DNA of 46,723 nt from JBEEJZ01 sp046046915 (GTDB taxonomy: Bacteria > Pseudomonadota > Gammaproteobacteria > Burkholderiales > Burkholderiaceae_C): contig JBJOIT010000024.1 of the NCBI GenBank assembly GCA_046046915.1, forward strand, positions 1 through 46,723, in the 5' to 3' direction. Made by a program: the position numbers and the translations under genes. The notes under the pieces were generated by a model. It saw nothing but the letters and a program-made list of their open reading frames with translations, ran no database searches and was not told the DNA's origin. Below, piece by piece: positions 16,455 through 24,221 of the stretch. Position 1 is the stretch's first letter, and every line of letters begins with the position of its first letter.

Positions 16455-16711
16455 CGCACATCAGGTAGTTCAATTTTTACTTCTAAAACCTCCAGGTTGT
16501 CCTGGCGCTCTAAGTTGACTTTGATGTCGTTGGGATCAATACGAATGTACTTGCTAATGACAGCAACCAGGTCACGCTGGAGGTCTGGCAAGTAATCAGG
16601 CTCAGCTGCGTTTCTGCCACTGCGTTCATGCGCAAGAATGATTTGCAACCGCTCCTTGGCAACGCTAGCGGTCTTTTTCTTCTCGCCCAGGAGGAAGGAT
16701 AAAAATGACAT
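16451..16711 (-). CDS. minE: Cell division topological specificity factor MinE
   Basis: An 86-aa protein. It has an N-terminal membrane-targeting segment (MSFLSFLLGEKKK), the MinD-contact region (ASVAKERLQIILAHERSG) and the C-terminal topology domain with LPDLQRDLVAVISKYI and VNLERQDNLEVLEVKIELP. MinE stimulates MinD ATPase and drives the pole-to-pole oscillation that keeps FtsZ rings at midcell. It is the last gene of minCDE, 12 bp after minD. Confidence 0.96.
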   Translation of the reverse strand: MSFLSFLLGEKKKTASVAKERLQIILAHERSGRNAAEPDYLPDLQRDLVAVISKYIRIDPNDIKVNLERQDNLEVLEVKIELPDVR

Positions 16712-16723
16712 GCTAGATCCGCC

Positions 16724-17539
16724 TCACTTGGACCCAAAGAGGCGCTTGAAGAAACCGGTTTTAGGAGCCTCTGTAAAACGCATAGGCTTGTCTTGACCTA
16801 AAAAACGATCAATGACGTCCTTGTAGGCCTCTGCCACATCGCTACCTTGCAAGTGCACAGCCGGCAAACCCTGGTTTGAAGCTTGCAAAACGGCTTCGCT
16901 CTCTGGGATAACACCTATGAGCTTGATTCTCAGAATATCTTGAATGTCATCCAGAGACAACATCTGCCCCTGATCCACACGAGCTGGGTTGTATCGGGTG
17001 ATTAGCAAATGCTCCTTGATAGGATCAGCACCTTCTATCGCTCGTTTGGTCTTCGAGCTGAGCATGCCCAAAATGCGGTCTGAATCACGGACTGATGAGA
17101 CTTCTGGGTTTGTTACCACAAGCGCTTCATCAGCAAAATGCATGGCCATCAGCGCGCCTGTCTCGATACCGGCAGGGGAGTCGCACACGATGTATTCAAA
17201 GCCCATGTCCGACAATTCTTTCAAAACTCGCTCCACACCTTCTTGCGTCAGAGCATCCTTGTCACGGGTTTGAGAGGCAGCCAAGACGAACAGGTTATCG
17301 CATTGCTTGTCCTTGATTAGGGCTTGCTTCAGGTTGGCTTCGCCTTGTATGACGTTGATCAGGTCATAAACGACACGACGCTCGCAGCCCATGATGAGGT
17401 CAAGGTTACGCAGGCCTACATCGAAATCGATGACCGCTGTTTTATGACCTCTCAGGGCCAGACCAGATGCAAAGCTTGCGCTTGTGGTTGTCTTCCCTAC
17501 ACCACCCTTGCCGGAGGTCACCACGATGATTTTTGCCAT
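16724..17539 (-). CDS. minD: Septum site-determining ATPase MinD
   Basis: A 271-aa ParA/MinD-family ATPase with deviant Walker A GKGGVGKTT (10-18), switch region DFDVGLRNLD and DSPAGIE. Its C-terminal amphipathic membrane-targeting helix ends in TGFFKRLFGSK. It dimerises on the inner membrane with ATP and recruits MinC. It lies between minC (38 bp upstream) and minE. Confidence 0.97.
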   Translation of the reverse strand: MAKIIVVTSGKGGVGKTTTSASFASGLALRGHKTAVIDFDVGLRNLDLIMGCERRVVYDLINVIQGEANLKQALIKDKQCDNLFVLAASQTRDKDALTQEGVERVLKELSDMGFEYIVCDSPAGIETGALMAMHFADEALVVTNPEVSSVRDSDRILGMLSSKTKRAIEGADPIKEHLLITRYNPARVDQGQMLSLDDIQDILRIKLIGVIPESEAVLQASNQGLPAVHLQGSDVAEAYKDVIDRFLGQDKPMRFTEAPKTGFFKRLFGSK

Positions 17540-17577
17540 GACGAGACGTTCTTTCTAATTGGAGAATGTTTGATGCT

Positions 17578-18378
17578 TCAAGCGCCCAATGGCTCTATCA
17601 AAAGTTTGTCCAGCTCTTCACCTACAAGGCATACCTGAGCCGGCTTGCCACGAACTGCATCAGGTAAAGCATTTTCGCTGGTCTTATAAATGCCGGCGAT
17701 GGAGATAAGTTCGGGCTCCAGACACAGGGAAAAGATACGGGCTTGCGTGTTTCCTCGAGCACCAGCCATTGCCTTGCCTCGGAGTGGAGCATAGACATGA
17801 ATGTTGCCATCAGCCACAACTTCTGCCCCCTGGTTGACCATAGCCAAAACAACAAGATCTCCACCTTTTGCGTAGATTTTTTGACCAGATCGCAAAGGCT
17901 TGTCAATGACCATGGTCGACGTCCCTGCCACGGGTACGCGGACTTCAACAGGGACTTCCACTCGAACTTCACGAATTACCTCCTCGATAGGCTTTCCAGA
18001 AGGGCTAGCAGATCTTCCTAAAACGACATCATCAGCCTGAGTCAATCCCGCACTTAGGGCACTTGAAAGGAGAAGCTCGTTTCCTCCTCGCACTGCAACA
18101 GGATTCAGTCGGTACCGCCGGAGCAATTTCAAAAGCTCAGGGACATCAACACCTTCGCTATCGGTTTTTGTCAAAGTTGAAAAATCGATGAGCAAAGCTT
18201 CGTTGTCAAAAAAGTCGGGGCTCTCGCCGTTCTTTCCAAATTGGCGATCTAGATCTTTTGCCAACAAAGCCATGTCCAAAGTCTTTGCTACCCAAGCAAC
18301 CAGAGGCCACTGACAACTTTTGATCTCGAAAGATGAAGAGACCTTGTCGGGCGATGGACCAGCTTTGGCGACAGGCAT
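17578..18378 (-). CDS. minC: Septum site-determining protein MinC
   Basis: A 266-aa FtsZ inhibitor. The N-terminal domain begins FEIKSCQWPLVAWVAKTLD, and the C-terminal beta-helix holds GQKIYAKGGDLVVLAMVNQGAEVVADGNIHVYAPLRGKAMAGA followed by ARIFSLCLEPELISIAG. The frame continues upstream to a TTG at 18441. The predicted transcription start is near 18453, which would leave that codon almost no leader, so the ATG at 18378 is chosen. First gene of minCDE. Confidence 0.93.
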   Translation of the reverse strand: MPVAKAGPSPDKVSSSFEIKSCQWPLVAWVAKTLDMALLAKDLDRQFGKNGESPDFFDNEALLIDFSTLTKTDSEGVDVPELLKLLRRYRLNPVAVRGGNELLLSSALSAGLTQADDVVLGRSASPSGKPIEEVIREVRVEVPVEVRVPVAGTSTMVIDKPLRSGQKIYAKGGDLVVLAMVNQGAEVVADGNIHVYAPLRGKAMAGARGNTQARIFSLCLEPELISIAGIYKTSENALPDAVRGKPAQVCLVGEELDKLLIEPLGA

Positions 18379-18459
18379 AGAGAAGTGGGCGATGAAAGGA
18401 GCTTTGATAGCTGCAAATTTTAGCAGTGAAGCTTGACTCAAGCCCGATCAGATGAACTT

Positions 18460-18488
18460 CTTGTATTGCGTAAATTTTTTGTTGTTAA
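18460..18488 (-). promoter_or_regulatory. Putative minCDE promoter
   Basis: On the minus strand, -35 TTAACA (18483-18488, 5 of 6), a 17-bp spacer and -10 TACAAG (18460-18465, 4 of 6). It is the only good match just upstream of minC. Confidence 0.5.
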
Positions 18489-18812
18489 CTTCTATGTATT
18501 TCTTACTTTAAAACATTAGTGGTAGTAGGTAGAAGAAGGACTAATCTGTTGACAACGGCATTTTTATGTTTTTTTTCATAGACTTACGTGGCTTGAAAGC
18601 ATGTTTACCGTAGTGATTTTTTGCTGTCCAAGATTGATGAACAAGTTTATGAAATAAAAAATTCTGTGGATAACTATAAAACTTAAATATGTTTATCCAC
18701 AGTATTGTTAAGATCTTTTCCAGAAAAAAAACCAATCGGATGACTGTTCTAATTTGCCTTGCGGCACGTGGCCCACGTAAGCTAGCGAGCGTTGCATCAT
18801 GTGGTGATAAAA

Positions 18813-18834
18813 AAATGGCCCTTGCGGGCCATTT
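18813..18834 (-). terminator. Terminator of the spy-like gene
   Basis: On the minus strand, AAATGGCCC-gcaa-GGGCCATTT is followed by a T7 tract, 26 bp after the spy-like stop codon. A canonical intrinsic terminator. Confidence 0.85.
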
Positions 18835-18859
18835 GGTGTCGGTTGCTCGTTAGAAGCGC

Positions 18860-19384
18860 TTAAGACTTGCTGTCTTGCTTATCCAGTGTATGTTGAGCTT
18901 TTTCATGGTGATCATGCCTACCACCGCCATGTCTCATCTTCATAGTCTCAGTGTCAAAAATCTTCTTTTGGTCAGTGTTGAGGGTGGCATAAAACGCTTT
19001 TGTGGCCACCGTTTGACGCTCCATCTCGGCACTACGCAGGTCGTGCATAGCTTTCATTTTGTCGATACGTTCAGGGGTCGTCAGTTTGCTCATCTGTGCA
19101 TGATCAGGATGGGCTTGCTTCGATGCATTTGTGGGCATCATGGCGTCCATATAGGTCGTCCATGATGCCTGTTGTGTTGTCGTCAGCTTCAGCTTTTCCT
19201 TCAAGGCGGCAGCTTGCTTTTCAATATGCTCTTTCGTCTTTGCAGGGTCCATACGGCTATGAGATCCGCTCTGGGAGTGGTGACCGTCTTGCATGCCAGT
19301 GTGGAGCGGCATTTGAGAAAAAGCGGCTGCTCCAAGACCTGCTAATGCGAAGGCAACAAGAACCTTTTTTGCATGCGATTTCAT
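18860..19384 (-). CDS. Spy/CpxP-family periplasmic LTxxQ protein
   Basis: A 174-aa protein with an N-terminal signal peptide (about 1-23). The helical Spy/CpxP core has two LTxxQ-type motifs, LTTTQQ (67-72) and LNTDQK (135-140). Both ends are rich in His and Met (HTGMQDGHHSQSGSHSRM near 28-45; MRHGGGRHDHHEK near 150-162), suggesting copper or other metal binding in addition to periplasmic chaperone/stress functions known for the family. Nearby copZ and copA support a link to copper. A 15-bp palindrome lies 30 bp upstream. Confidence 0.82.
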   Translation of the reverse strand: MKSHAKKVLVAFALAGLGAAAFSQMPLHTGMQDGHHSQSGSHSRMDPAKTKEHIEKQAAALKEKLKLTTTQQASWTTYMDAMMPTNASKQAHPDHAQMSKLTTPERIDKMKAMHDLRSAEMERQTVATKAFYATLNTDQKKIFDTETMKMRHGGGRHDHHEKAQHTLDKQDSKS

Positions 19385-19413
19385 AAAAATTCCTTATCGA
19401 TGGTTGAGCCTGT

Positions 19414-19428
19414 CGCCAACTGTTGGCG
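19414..19428. promoter_or_regulatory. Palindrome upstream of spy-like gene
   Basis: CGCCAAC-T-GTTGGCG, a perfect 7+1+7 palindrome 30-44 bp before the start codon. It could be an operator; no regulator can be named. Confidence 0.35.
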
Positions 19429-19577
19429 CCGGGTTGGAGATGAGTTTGCGCCCCCCATGTGTCGGTAAGGTTGATCAGGTGTGATGCTTTGTAAAGTTCC
19501 GTTAAAAGCAATGACTAGCGATTGGGTTGCTAATCATCAAGGTCCATGCGCTCAGGCTTTCATGAAAAAGGGAAAGC

Positions 19578-20474
19578 TTAGGCCAGTACTGCTTCACCAC
19601 CCAGTGCTTGCAAGAGTTCAGGAACCATTTTTTGAAGCTCGGCGGTTGTGATGGCCACGTCGGCATCAAAGCCATCGTCCTTGCCAGAGGAAGCACCTTC
19701 AAAAACCACATCGAGAAAAGCGAGTTTCTTGATTTGAAGGGCGTCTGTCAGCACAAATGAAACGCGGTCACTCCAGGTCATAGCTACTCTTGTAGGAGCC
19801 TTCCCGCCCTCGATGTGCAAACGTACTTCATCAGTATCCAGGGGATGGCGTGCGTAGCGCACTACAGCCTTGCTTTCATCCTGGGCCTTGAGTTCACATT
19901 CGCGATCGACGCTGAAATCCGGAGGTGGTTCCTGGGTGGTCAGCCATTGGGCCATGGCTATGGCCGGAGAAACGGCGGTGTTGATCAGGGTGACACCAAA
20001 TCCGTCAAGGCATTTCACCAACAGCGTAATCACTTCATCTGCGCGGGCTTGGCTACCAGCGTCAATGACTAGCAACTTGGCTTCAGGGTCTATCCATACC
20101 CAGACTGATGACTGCTTGGTGAAGGCCATGGGAAGCAATGAGATTTTCAAGTCCTCCTTGATCTCACGCAGCTCTCTTTTACCGGGTTTGCGCCCTTCTA
20201 GGGCCTCAATTTGCATGGATTTTTCATTGGCTTTGCGCGCAATGACGGAACTAGGAACGGCTTTGACTTCCACCATCAACTTACAAATGCGTTGGCCAGC
20301 AACGATTTCGACCAGAGGACCATGCTGTTCACCCCTGGGTTCTACCCAACCGATCGATTTTTCCTGACTAGCACCGCATTCTTCAAAACGTGCTTGGTCC
20401 AACGCCGCATCCATATCGACGGCCAGAGCATCCCAGCCAGGCTGGATGCGATACATCATCATGTTCTTGAACAC
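19578..20474 (-). CDS. rdgC: Recombination-associated protein RdgC
   Basis: A 298-aa protein matching RdgC throughout (MFKNMMMYRIQPGW, GWVEPRGEQHGPLVE, KKLAFLDVVFEG near the end). RdgC is a ring-shaped, non-specific DNA-binding dimer that limits RecA filament formation and is needed in some recombination-deficient backgrounds. Length is normal. It is flanked by genes of unrelated function and likely transcribed alone. Confidence 0.95.
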   Translation of the reverse strand: MFKNMMMYRIQPGWDALAVDMDAALDQARFEECGASQEKSIGWVEPRGEQHGPLVEIVAGQRICKLMVEVKAVPSSVIARKANEKSMQIEALEGRKPGKRELREIKEDLKISLLPMAFTKQSSVWVWIDPEAKLLVIDAGSQARADEVITLLVKCLDGFGVTLINTAVSPAIAMAQWLTTQEPPPDFSVDRECELKAQDESKAVVRYARHPLDTDEVRLHIEGGKAPTRVAMTWSDRVSFVLTDALQIKKLAFLDVVFEGASSGKDDGFDADVAITTAELQKMVPELLQALGGEAVLA

Positions 20475-20524
20475 TGCGAATCCCTATAAATGCCAAAAGG
20501 CAGGGATCGTAACGTTGAAACAAT

Positions 20525-20545
20525 AACGGCCCTTAATGGACCGTT
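20525..20545 (-). terminator. Terminator after copZ-DUF2892
   Basis: On the minus strand, AACGGTCC-attaa-GGGCCGTT (one wobble pair) followed by ATTGTTT, 14 bp after the DUF2892 stop. Confidence 0.6.
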
Positions 20546-20558
20546 GTAAGCAGTATGT

Positions 20559-20753
20559 TTACTTTGATTTGGTAGAACAGGTGTTCCAGCCGAACAAGGC
20601 ATAGGGTGGGCACCATCCCAAAGCACCCGTTGCCAACGGGACTAGACCTAACCAGCCCCATGCGCCTATCGTTCCGCCAGCTGCAAGCCCAAGCAGTACG
20701 ACGCCAACAGAAATCCTAGCAATACGGTCCATTCCGCCAACATTAGTTTTCAT
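20559..20753 (-). CDS. DUF2892 (YgaP-like transmembrane) protein
   Basis: A 64-aa protein with the DUF2892 pattern: MKTNVGGMDRIARI, two hydrophobic helices, and WLGLVPLATGALGWCPPYALFGWNTC with two Cys. It resembles the membrane domain of YgaP-type rhodanese proteins. Function unknown. The in-frame TTG at 20765 overlaps the GGAG ribosome site, so the ATG at 20753 is the start. It lies 23 bp after copZ on the same strand and probably forms an operon with it. Confidence 0.82.
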   Translation of the reverse strand: MKTNVGGMDRIARISVGVVLLGLAAGGTIGAWGWLGLVPLATGALGWCPPYALFGWNTCSTKSK

Positions 20754-20776
20754 TTGCTTCTCCAAAGGTTGATGGA

Positions 20777-20974
20777 TTAAGGCGTAACGTTGTAGCCTGC
20801 ATCAGTGATCGCTTTTGCCAATTCAATGATGGGCTGATCGGACTCAATGGTCACAAGATTTCGATTTCTATCTATTGTTATTTTCGCTGCCGGATCAAGG
20901 TTCTGAAGTGCTTTGGTAACCGCTTTTTCACAATGTCCGCATGTCATGCCGGTGACAATCAGTTCATGATTCAT
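20777..20974 (-). CDS. copZ: Copper chaperone CopZ-like (HMA domain)
   Basis: A 65-aa single heavy-metal-associated domain with metal motif GMTCGHC (Cys12 and Cys15) and the usual ferredoxin-like fold length. It binds Cu(I) in the cytoplasm and passes it to a CopA ATPase, which is encoded divergently 147 bp away. The divergent copZ/copA pair shares a control region. Confidence 0.9.
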   Translation of the reverse strand: MNHELIVTGMTCGHCEKAVTKALQNLDPAAKITIDRNRNLVTIESDQPIIELAKAITDAGYNVTP

Positions 20975-21065
20975 GTTGAGTCCTTAGGGAGCCTTAGCTT
21001 TGATGATTCAGTGCAAGCTGATCGTATTTTCCATGCAAGTGTCATCTTCTCGTGGCCATATTTCC

Positions 21066-21079
21066 TTGACATGAATCAA
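21066..21079. promoter_or_regulatory. FNR/CRP-family box upstream of copA
   Basis: TTGAC-ATGA-ATCAA, one mismatch from the FNR consensus TTGAT-N4-ATCAA. Its centre lies about 49 bp before the copA start, a usual distance for an activator at -41.5. No clear CueR-type operator was found in this gap. Confidence 0.5.
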
Positions 21080-21121
21080 GGCAAATCGGATGGTTAGGGG
21101 CCAACATCATCCAGAGCGCAT

Positions 21122-23380
21122 ATGAAGCCACAAATAGAACAAACAGAGAAACCTATTGAGATAGATGTAGGCATCGATGGCATGACCTGCGCTTCATGTG
21201 TTGCTCGGGTTGAAAAAAACCTTAAAAAAGTACCAGGCGTTTATGAGGTCTCAGTCAATCTGGCCACAGAGTCTGCTCGCGTTAGCCTTGACCGTAAAAC
21301 TACGACCGAAGCTTTGCTGTGGCGCGCAATACGCGAAACCGGCTATGAGCCAAGGACTGCCAAAGATCAGGCAGACGATAGCGACAAAGTCTCAGCATGG
21401 GCAGGTTTCATGCCTGTTGGCTTGGGTATTTTTTTGTCATTTCCCCTCATGGCACCTATGGTGGGCGATCTGTTTGGAATGCATTGGATGTTTCCGGCAT
21501 GGGTACAGTTTTTACTGGCAACACCGGTTCAATTTGTACTTGGCGCTCGCTTTTACAGGGCGGGCTGGCATGCCTTAAAAGCCTTGACTGGCAATATGGA
21601 CTTGCTCGTGGCTTTAGGCACCTCTGCGGGTTGGGCACTGTCAACATGGCTTTGGCTAACAGCAAAGTCAGGCGCCATGGTGCACCTCTACTTTGAGGGG
21701 TCGGCCGTCGTCGTGACGCTGGTTTTGTTGGGTAAATGGCTGGAGACGAGAGCCAAGCGACAAACCACTCAGGCCATTCGGGCCCTGCATGCCCTGCGAC
21801 CGGAAACGGCACACCTTTTGGGCCGCGATGGCGAACAAGATGTCTCGATTGCAGAGGTATTGACGGGCGATCATTTGGTCGTGAGGCCAGGTGAGCGCTT
21901 TCCAGCGGACGGCTATGTCATGCAAGGGCAAACCCAGGTTGATGAGTCGATGCTGACCGGCGAACCTTTACCTGTGACCAAAGAGAAGGGATCCAAGTTA
22001 ACAGGTGGCTCTATTAATGGGGAGGGCCGGGTGGTGATGCAAGTAAATGCCATAGGGGCGGATACTGTTTTGTCACGCATCATTCGCTTGGTAGAGGACG
22101 CTCAGGCAGCAAAGGCACCCATACAGCGTTTGGTTGACCGTGTAGCTGCGGTATTTGTCCCCGTGGTGTTGTTGATTGCGTTGGTGACGTATTTGGGCTG
22201 GTTGTGGGGTGCTGGCGCATCATTTGAGACGGCCCTCATCCATGCCGTGGCGGTGTTGGTGATCGCTTGCCCTTGCGCTCTTGGACTGGCTACGCCGGTG
22301 GCGATCATGGCAGGCACTGGCGTGGCAGCGCAGCACGGCATATTGATCAAGGACGCTCAGGCTCTGGAGCTGGCACACAAGGTTGACACCATTGCCTTCG
22401 ATAAAACCGGAACGCTCACCGTAGGGCTGCCTAGGCTCATCGCCCTTGAATTGGTCCCCAACGTTGAACAAGACCATGTGCTGTCTGTGCTCGCTAGCCT
22501 CCAAAGTGGCAGTGAACACCCCTTGGCAAAAGCGGTTTTGCGGTTTGTCGACCAGAAAGGTTTAAAGGCGGGTTTGCCAGATCAGCTGCGAGCTGTACCT
22601 GGCCGTGGCAGCGAAGGTGTGGTGTCTGGTGTCACCTATAGCCTGGGGAGTTTGCGCTGGATGGAAGAGCTAGGCGCTGACGTGGCCCTGTTGTCAGCAA
22701 AAGCACAAGCCCTTAAATCCCAGGGTGCCACAGTCTCTTTTCTTGCAGAGAGAAGTCACGAGGGCGAGCTGTCTCATGAGCAGGTAAGCCAACGTGTGCT
22801 TGCATTGCTGGCGTTTGGCGATGAGCCTAAGCCAGGAGCGCAAGAGGCCATTGCTTCCTTGCGTGATCGAGGATTGCGCTTAGTGATGATTTCTGGTGAC
22901 AACCAAGGGGCGGCAAACGTAATGGCGACCCGTTTGGGATTAAGGCCTGGAGACGGAGAGGTACTGGCAGAAGTTCTGCCCGGTGATAAAGCAGCGCATG
23001 TGGCCACGCTAAAAAAGGGTGGTCATATCGTCCTGATGGTGGGTGACGGTATCAATGATGCACCTGCATTGGCAGCCGCAGATGTTGGTATGGCGATGGC
23101 AAATCCTGGCGCTGGAACTGATGTGGCTATGCACGCGGCAGGCATTACCTTGATGAGGGGGGATGTGTCTCTTGTGTCGGCAGCTCTCGATATCTCTGGC
23201 CGAACGGTAGCCAAAATACGCCAAAACCTGTTTTGGGCATTTGCTTACAACGTGGCTGGCATACCCCTCGCGGCGCTGGGCTATCTGAGCCCTGTCGTCG
23301 CAGGCGCTGCAATGGCCTTGAGTTCTGTGAGTGTGATCAGCAACGCTTTGCTGCTGAAACGGTGGAAGCCAAAGCGCTGA
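21122..23380 (+). CDS. copA: Cu(I)-translocating P1B-type ATPase CopA
   Basis: A 752-aa heavy-metal ATPase with a single N-terminal HMA domain (GMTCASC, 20-26). It has membrane helices, the TGEPLPV actuator motif, the CPC metal site (383-385), the phosphorylated Asp in DKTGTLT (Asp427), the SEHPLA nucleotide motif and the hinge GDGINDAP (641-648). CPC plus the Cys-x-x-Cys HMA point to Cu(I) or Ag(I) export, or copper supply to cbb3 oxidase in the CcoI branch. The FNR-like site upstream fits either use. It converges with the GST gene 20 bp away. Confidence 0.95.
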   Translation: MKPQIEQTEKPIEIDVGIDGMTCASCVARVEKNLKKVPGVYEVSVNLATESARVSLDRKTTTEALLWRAIRETGYEPRTAKDQADDSDKVSAWAGFMPVGLGIFLSFPLMAPMVGDLFGMHWMFPAWVQFLLATPVQFVLGARFYRAGWHALKALTGNMDLLVALGTSAGWALSTWLWLTAKSGAMVHLYFEGSAVVVTLVLLGKWLETRAKRQTTQAIRALHALRPETAHLLGRDGEQDVSIAEVLTGDHLVVRPGERFPADGYVMQGQTQVDESMLTGEPLPVTKEKGSKLTGGSINGEGRVVMQVNAIGADTVLSRIIRLVEDAQAAKAPIQRLVDRVAAVFVPVVLLIALVTYLGWLWGAGASFETALIHAVAVLVIACPCALGLATPVAIMAGTGVAAQHGILIKDAQALELAHKVDTIAFDKTGTLTVGLPRLIALELVPNVEQDHVLSVLASLQSGSEHPLAKAVLRFVDQKGLKAGLPDQLRAVPGRGSEGVVSGVTYSLGSLRWMEELGADVALLSAKAQALKSQGATVSFLAERSHEGELSHEQVSQRVLALLAFGDEPKPGAQEAIASLRDRGLRLVMISGDNQGAANVMATRLGLRPGDGEVLAEVLPGDKAAHVATLKKGGHIVLMVGDGINDAPALAAADVGMAMANPGAGTDVAMHAAGITLMRGDVSLVSAALDISGRTVAKIRQNLFWAFAYNVAGIPLAALGYLSPVVAGAAMALSSVSVISNALLLKRWKPKR

Positions 23381-23400
23381 GGTGACTAGCCCTCACTAGA

Positions 23401-24009
23401 TTACTTGATAAGACCTTCTGCCTTCATGGCCGCGATAACACCAGGGCGGGCTCCCACTCTTTCGCGATAGGCCAGCAAATGGGTCAGGTTTGTCAAATCG
23501 ACACCCACGCGCGGTGCCCATCCGCTCACCGTGAACAGGTAACCATCAGCGACAGAAAAGGTGTCACCCATGAGATAGGTTCGATCGGCAAGCTCGCTGT
23601 TGACCCATTTCAGGCGACCTGCCAGCCGGTCCCTAGCCATGGCTTTGGCCTCGTCTGGCATACCAGGTGTGAACAGAGGCGAGAAACCCTTGTGCAGCTC
23701 GGTCCCGATGAAATTGAGCCAGGACTGCAGTCGATAACGTGCCAGCGTGCCGTTAGCCGGAGCCAGTCGCTTGTCAGGGACCTGATCGGCCACATACTGA
23801 ACAATCACCGGCCCTTCGGTAATTTTGGTCCCATCGTCCAGCTCCAGCAGTGGCACATAGCCCAATGGATTGATGGTGTAGTAGTCTGTGCCGTCAGGCA
23901 GCAAGTGGGTCTTTGTAGGTGCCGCAATTGCGTTAAACGCCAGACCAGACTCATGAAGGGTGATGTGTGCAGAAAGCGAACATGCGCCTGGCGAGTAGTA
24001 AAGCTTCAT
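23401..24009 (-). CDS. Beta-class glutathione S-transferase
   Basis: A 202-aa GST. The N-terminal thioredoxin-like domain begins MKLYYSPGACS with Cys10. The helical domain holds His106 (GTELHKGF), the Cys/His pair of bacterial beta-class GSTs that forms mixed disulfides with glutathione. The cis-Pro loop GYVPLLE is present. It is likely a cytosolic detoxification or redox enzyme; the substrate is unknown. Transcribed alone, convergent with copA. Confidence 0.92.
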   Translation of the reverse strand: MKLYYSPGACSLSAHITLHESGLAFNAIAAPTKTHLLPDGTDYYTINPLGYVPLLELDDGTKITEGPVIVQYVADQVPDKRLAPANGTLARYRLQSWLNFIGTELHKGFSPLFTPGMPDEAKAMARDRLAGRLKWVNSELADRTYLMGDTFSVADGYLFTVSGWAPRVGVDLTNLTHLLAYRERVGARPGVIAAMKAEGLIK

Positions 24010-24221
24010 TGAAAACGACCCCTAGGTAAGGTGAGCTTTGGGCTTGAAGTCGCCCTGATATGTATGTCCAGCACAAGCATACAGGGATGATGATAGGCCC
24101 AGGTCGGTCAGGCTCGGACTTGCAGTCTAGATGCGTGGCGCCTTAAAGACCTGAAATAGGCCGATCGGTAAAATCCAGGCATCCCCGAGTTCTCTATATT
24201 GACGCCCTTAGGCGCAACACC

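Larger units (their letters stand above)
18442..18859. other. 418-bp AT-rich gap with inverted perfect DnaA boxes
   Basis: No gene is supported here. It contains long A/T runs and two perfect DnaA boxes in inverted orientation: TGTGGATAA at 18665-18673 and TTATCCACA at 18693-18701. They form the 10-bp inverted repeat CTGTGGATAA/TTATCCACAG around a 19-bp, almost pure A/T core. The layout resembles a replication origin or a DnaA-titration/reactivation site. The minC promoter lies at the left end and the spy terminator at the right end. Confidence 0.65.

Noticed and set aside
18541..18735. Small leftward open frame (64 aa) across the DnaA boxes
   Set aside because: Composition follows the AT-rich DNA, no ribosome site, no recognisable domain, and it overlaps the DnaA-box element and its A/T core.
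24010..24221. Possible small gene or riboswitch before mnmG
   Set aside because: No start with ribosome site or conserved RNA fold was visible; it is treated as an ordinary upstream region.
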